A stretch of DNA of 6,011 bases from Campylobacteraceae bacterium (GTDB lineage: Bacteria > Campylobacterota > Campylobacteria > Campylobacterales > Campylobacteraceae): contig JAIRQK010000165.1 of assembly GCA_031256525.1 (NCBI GenBank), positions 1 through 6,011 on the forward strand, read 5' to 3'. A program made the translations under genes and the position numbers. The notes beneath the pieces were generated by a model. That model was not told the origin of the DNA. It did not search any database and worked only from the letters and a program-made list of their open reading frames with translations. How positions within the stretch are numbered: position 1 is the first letter of the stretch; the number at the start of each line of letters is the position of its first letter. Of this stretch, positions 4,647 through 6,011 are shown in pieces.

Positions 4647-6011
4647 TTGAAATATTTAGTGGATTTTTTGGAAAAGGCAGATGTAGAAAAAGCGGAGATT
4701 TTTTTACATCTAAAATGTTCGCAAGAAGAGGCGAAAATTTTAAAATTTATTTTAAGAAACTATCTTGAGGGCAACATTGAAGTTAGCGTAAATGATATAC
4801 TGCAAGAGATTTTTGGAGAAGAAAAATACAAAGCCCTTGAAAAGATAGGGCTTGTAAAAAATTTGATTGATTTAGGGTGGATAACGCAAAACAATTTTTC
4901 GCAGATAAAAATAAGCGAATATTCACTTTTGGAACTTTATAGCTCTTCAATATCTCTTTCTCACACCTTTTTAAAGCTTCTTGAAGACGGAAACTTGGAG
5001 ATGATACTTCCTGAAATTTCACCTTATGATGACCATTTAGAATATTTAAAAGATCAGTTTTTTAGAATTGAACTCTATCAAAAACTCTCACAAGTAAAAC
5101 AAAATTCAAATCAAAACTCTCCGGGAATTTACAGAATAAAAACAAAACTGCAACTCCTTGAATCTCGCATAATTGAAAGACTAAAAGTTACGACAAAAGA
5201 GGTGTTGATTGAAAATATTTTTAAAGAACACTCGTTTGATTTAAAAGAGCAGATAATTTTTTTAGCTCTTCTAAAAGAGGAGTACAGCGGAGAGTTTGAA
5301 AATTTGAGAGAGATGAATACGCTAATTGGGCTTGTCAGTTTTGATGAATATGAGAGAATAAAAAATCGTGCATATTTAGAAGATGGCTCAAAGCTTGTTG
5401 AAAGCGGAGTTATAAATTATGATGAAATGTTTACAGCTTTTGGCGGAATAACAAGGAATTTTTATATTAGTGAAGATATTTTGCAAAATATTATGCACCC
5501 AGATAAAGAGAAAAAAGGCAAAAAGATAAAGCTCGATATGCTTATAGCAGAACAAGATATGTTTGAACTAATTGAACCAAAAACAAATCTTGACAGCGTG
5601 GTTATGAGTAAAAAAACTGAAGAGCTGATGAATAATATCTTAAAACAGGTTGATAAAGTTGTAGTAGCAAGACTTAGAGAGTGGGGTGTGAAAGATAAGA
5701 AAAAGGGAGTTGATGCAAAAATAATTCTCTACGGACCTCCCGGAACTGGCAAAACAATGACAGCCTTATCTTTAGCAAAATCACTTAAAAAACAGGTGCT
5801 AAATTTTGATTGTTCAAAAATTTTATCAAAATATGTAGGCGAGAGTGAAAAAAATGTGAGAAATATTTTTGATACATATAAAGAGCTTACAAATAAAACA
5901 AAGACAGAACCACTACTGTTACTAAATGAAGCCGACCAGTTTTTAAGTTCGCGAAGTACAGATAATTCTGGAAGTGCTGAAAAAATGCACAATCAAATGC
6001 AAAATATATTT
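4647..6011 (+). CDS. Large AAA ATPase with duplicated winged-helix-like N-terminal region (partial, 3' end outside window)
   Basis: An uninterrupted frame of 455 codons runs off the right edge. The AAA core includes Walker A GPPGTGKT (363-370), the pore-loop and helix region SKYVGESEKNVRNIF (394-408), and Walker B PLLLLNEAD (422-430), where Asn427 replaces the usual Asp. As I recall it, NEAD also occurs in some SpoVK/COG0464-type AAA proteins, so activity need not be lost. The linker FELIEP and following residues (306-340) also fit that group. Residues 24-93 and 197-280 look like two related winged-helix-like segments. There is no signal peptide or membrane segment, so it is probably a cytoplasmic hexameric remodelling ATPase with unknown substrate. 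The start is TTG at 4647 (giving MKYLVDFLEK), with GAGAG at 4637-4641 upstream. An in-frame stop at 4632 rules out anything much earlier, and GTG at 4659 is the alternative. It follows the ligase by 35 bases with no terminator. The arginine finger and C-terminal lid lie outside the window. Confidence 0.88.
   Translation, partial: MKYLVDFLEKADVEKAEIFLHLKCSQEEAKILKFILRNYLEGNIEVSVNDILQEIFGEEKYKALEKIGLVKNLIDLGWITQNNFSQIKISEYSLLELYSSSISLSHTFLKLLEDGNLEMILPEISPYDDHLEYLKDQFFRIELYQKLSQVKQNSNQNSPGIYRIKTKLQLLESRIIERLKVTTKEVLIENIFKEHSFDLKEQIIFLALLKEEYSGEFENLREMNTLIGLVSFDEYERIKNRAYLEDGSKLVESGVINYDEMFTAFGGITRNFYISEDILQNIMHPDKEKKGKKIKLDMLIAEQDMFELIEPKTNLDSVVMSKKTEELMNNILKQVDKVVVARLREWGVKDKKKGVDAKIILYGPPGTGKTMTALSLAKSLKKQVLNFDCSKILSKYVGESEKNVRNIFDTYKELTNKTKTEPLLLLNEADQFLSSRSTDNSGSAEKMHNQMQNIF

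Noticed and set aside
4631..4768. A 45-codon ATG reading frame overlapping the 5' end of the AAA ATPase in another frame
   Set aside because: It has a weak ribosome-binding site, no recognisable motif, and lies almost wholly inside the ATPase frame, which reads as a sensible protein from 4647. It is most likely a shadow frame.

Overview
The window is AT-rich (roughly one third GC by eye), with heavy use of AGA, ATA and TTA codons and tightly packed genes. The protein set (endonuclease IV, a FadL-type porin, an AMP-binding acyl-CoA ligase, a small lipoprotein and an AAA ATPase) and the style of the proteins fit a Campylobacterota (epsilonproteobacterial) chromosome, perhaps a free-living Sulfurimonas-like sulfur oxidiser. 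That placement is inference from composition and gene style, not from a database match. There is no sign of phage, insertion sequence, CRISPR array or other mobile DNA.

Layout. Positions 1-86 hold the start of a minus-strand gene for an exported protein; only its signal peptide and a few mature residues are inside the window. Upstream of it is a 168-base AT-rich stretch with a candidate promoter and two small palindromes. Positions 255-329 hold a complete minus-strand tRNA-Glu (anticodon UUC, encoded CCA). Positions 330-478 are a divergent intergenic region carrying a tRNA promoter on the minus strand, an extended -10 promoter on the plus strand, and a direct repeat between them.

From 479 to the right edge five plus-strand genes follow one another with gaps of only 9, 21, 5 and 35 bases: a small lipoprotein, endonuclease IV (nfo), a FadL/OmpP1/TodX outer-membrane channel, an acyl-CoA ligase, and a large AAA ATPase cut by the window edge. 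No terminator is visible between them, so they probably form one transcription unit.

The most coherent functional pair is the porin plus the ligase. A hydrophobic molecule, probably a fatty acid, would cross the outer membrane through the FadL-like channel and be trapped inside the cell as its CoA thioester (vectorial acylation). The DNA repair enzyme appears to be a passenger in the operon. The AAA ATPase is the least understood gene. Its roughly 330-residue N-terminal half seems to hold two related winged-helix-like segments, and its Walker B motif reads NEAD rather than DEAD/DEAR-like. I see no clearly new multi-gene system. The ATPase and its unknown partners or substrates are the best candidates for a second look.
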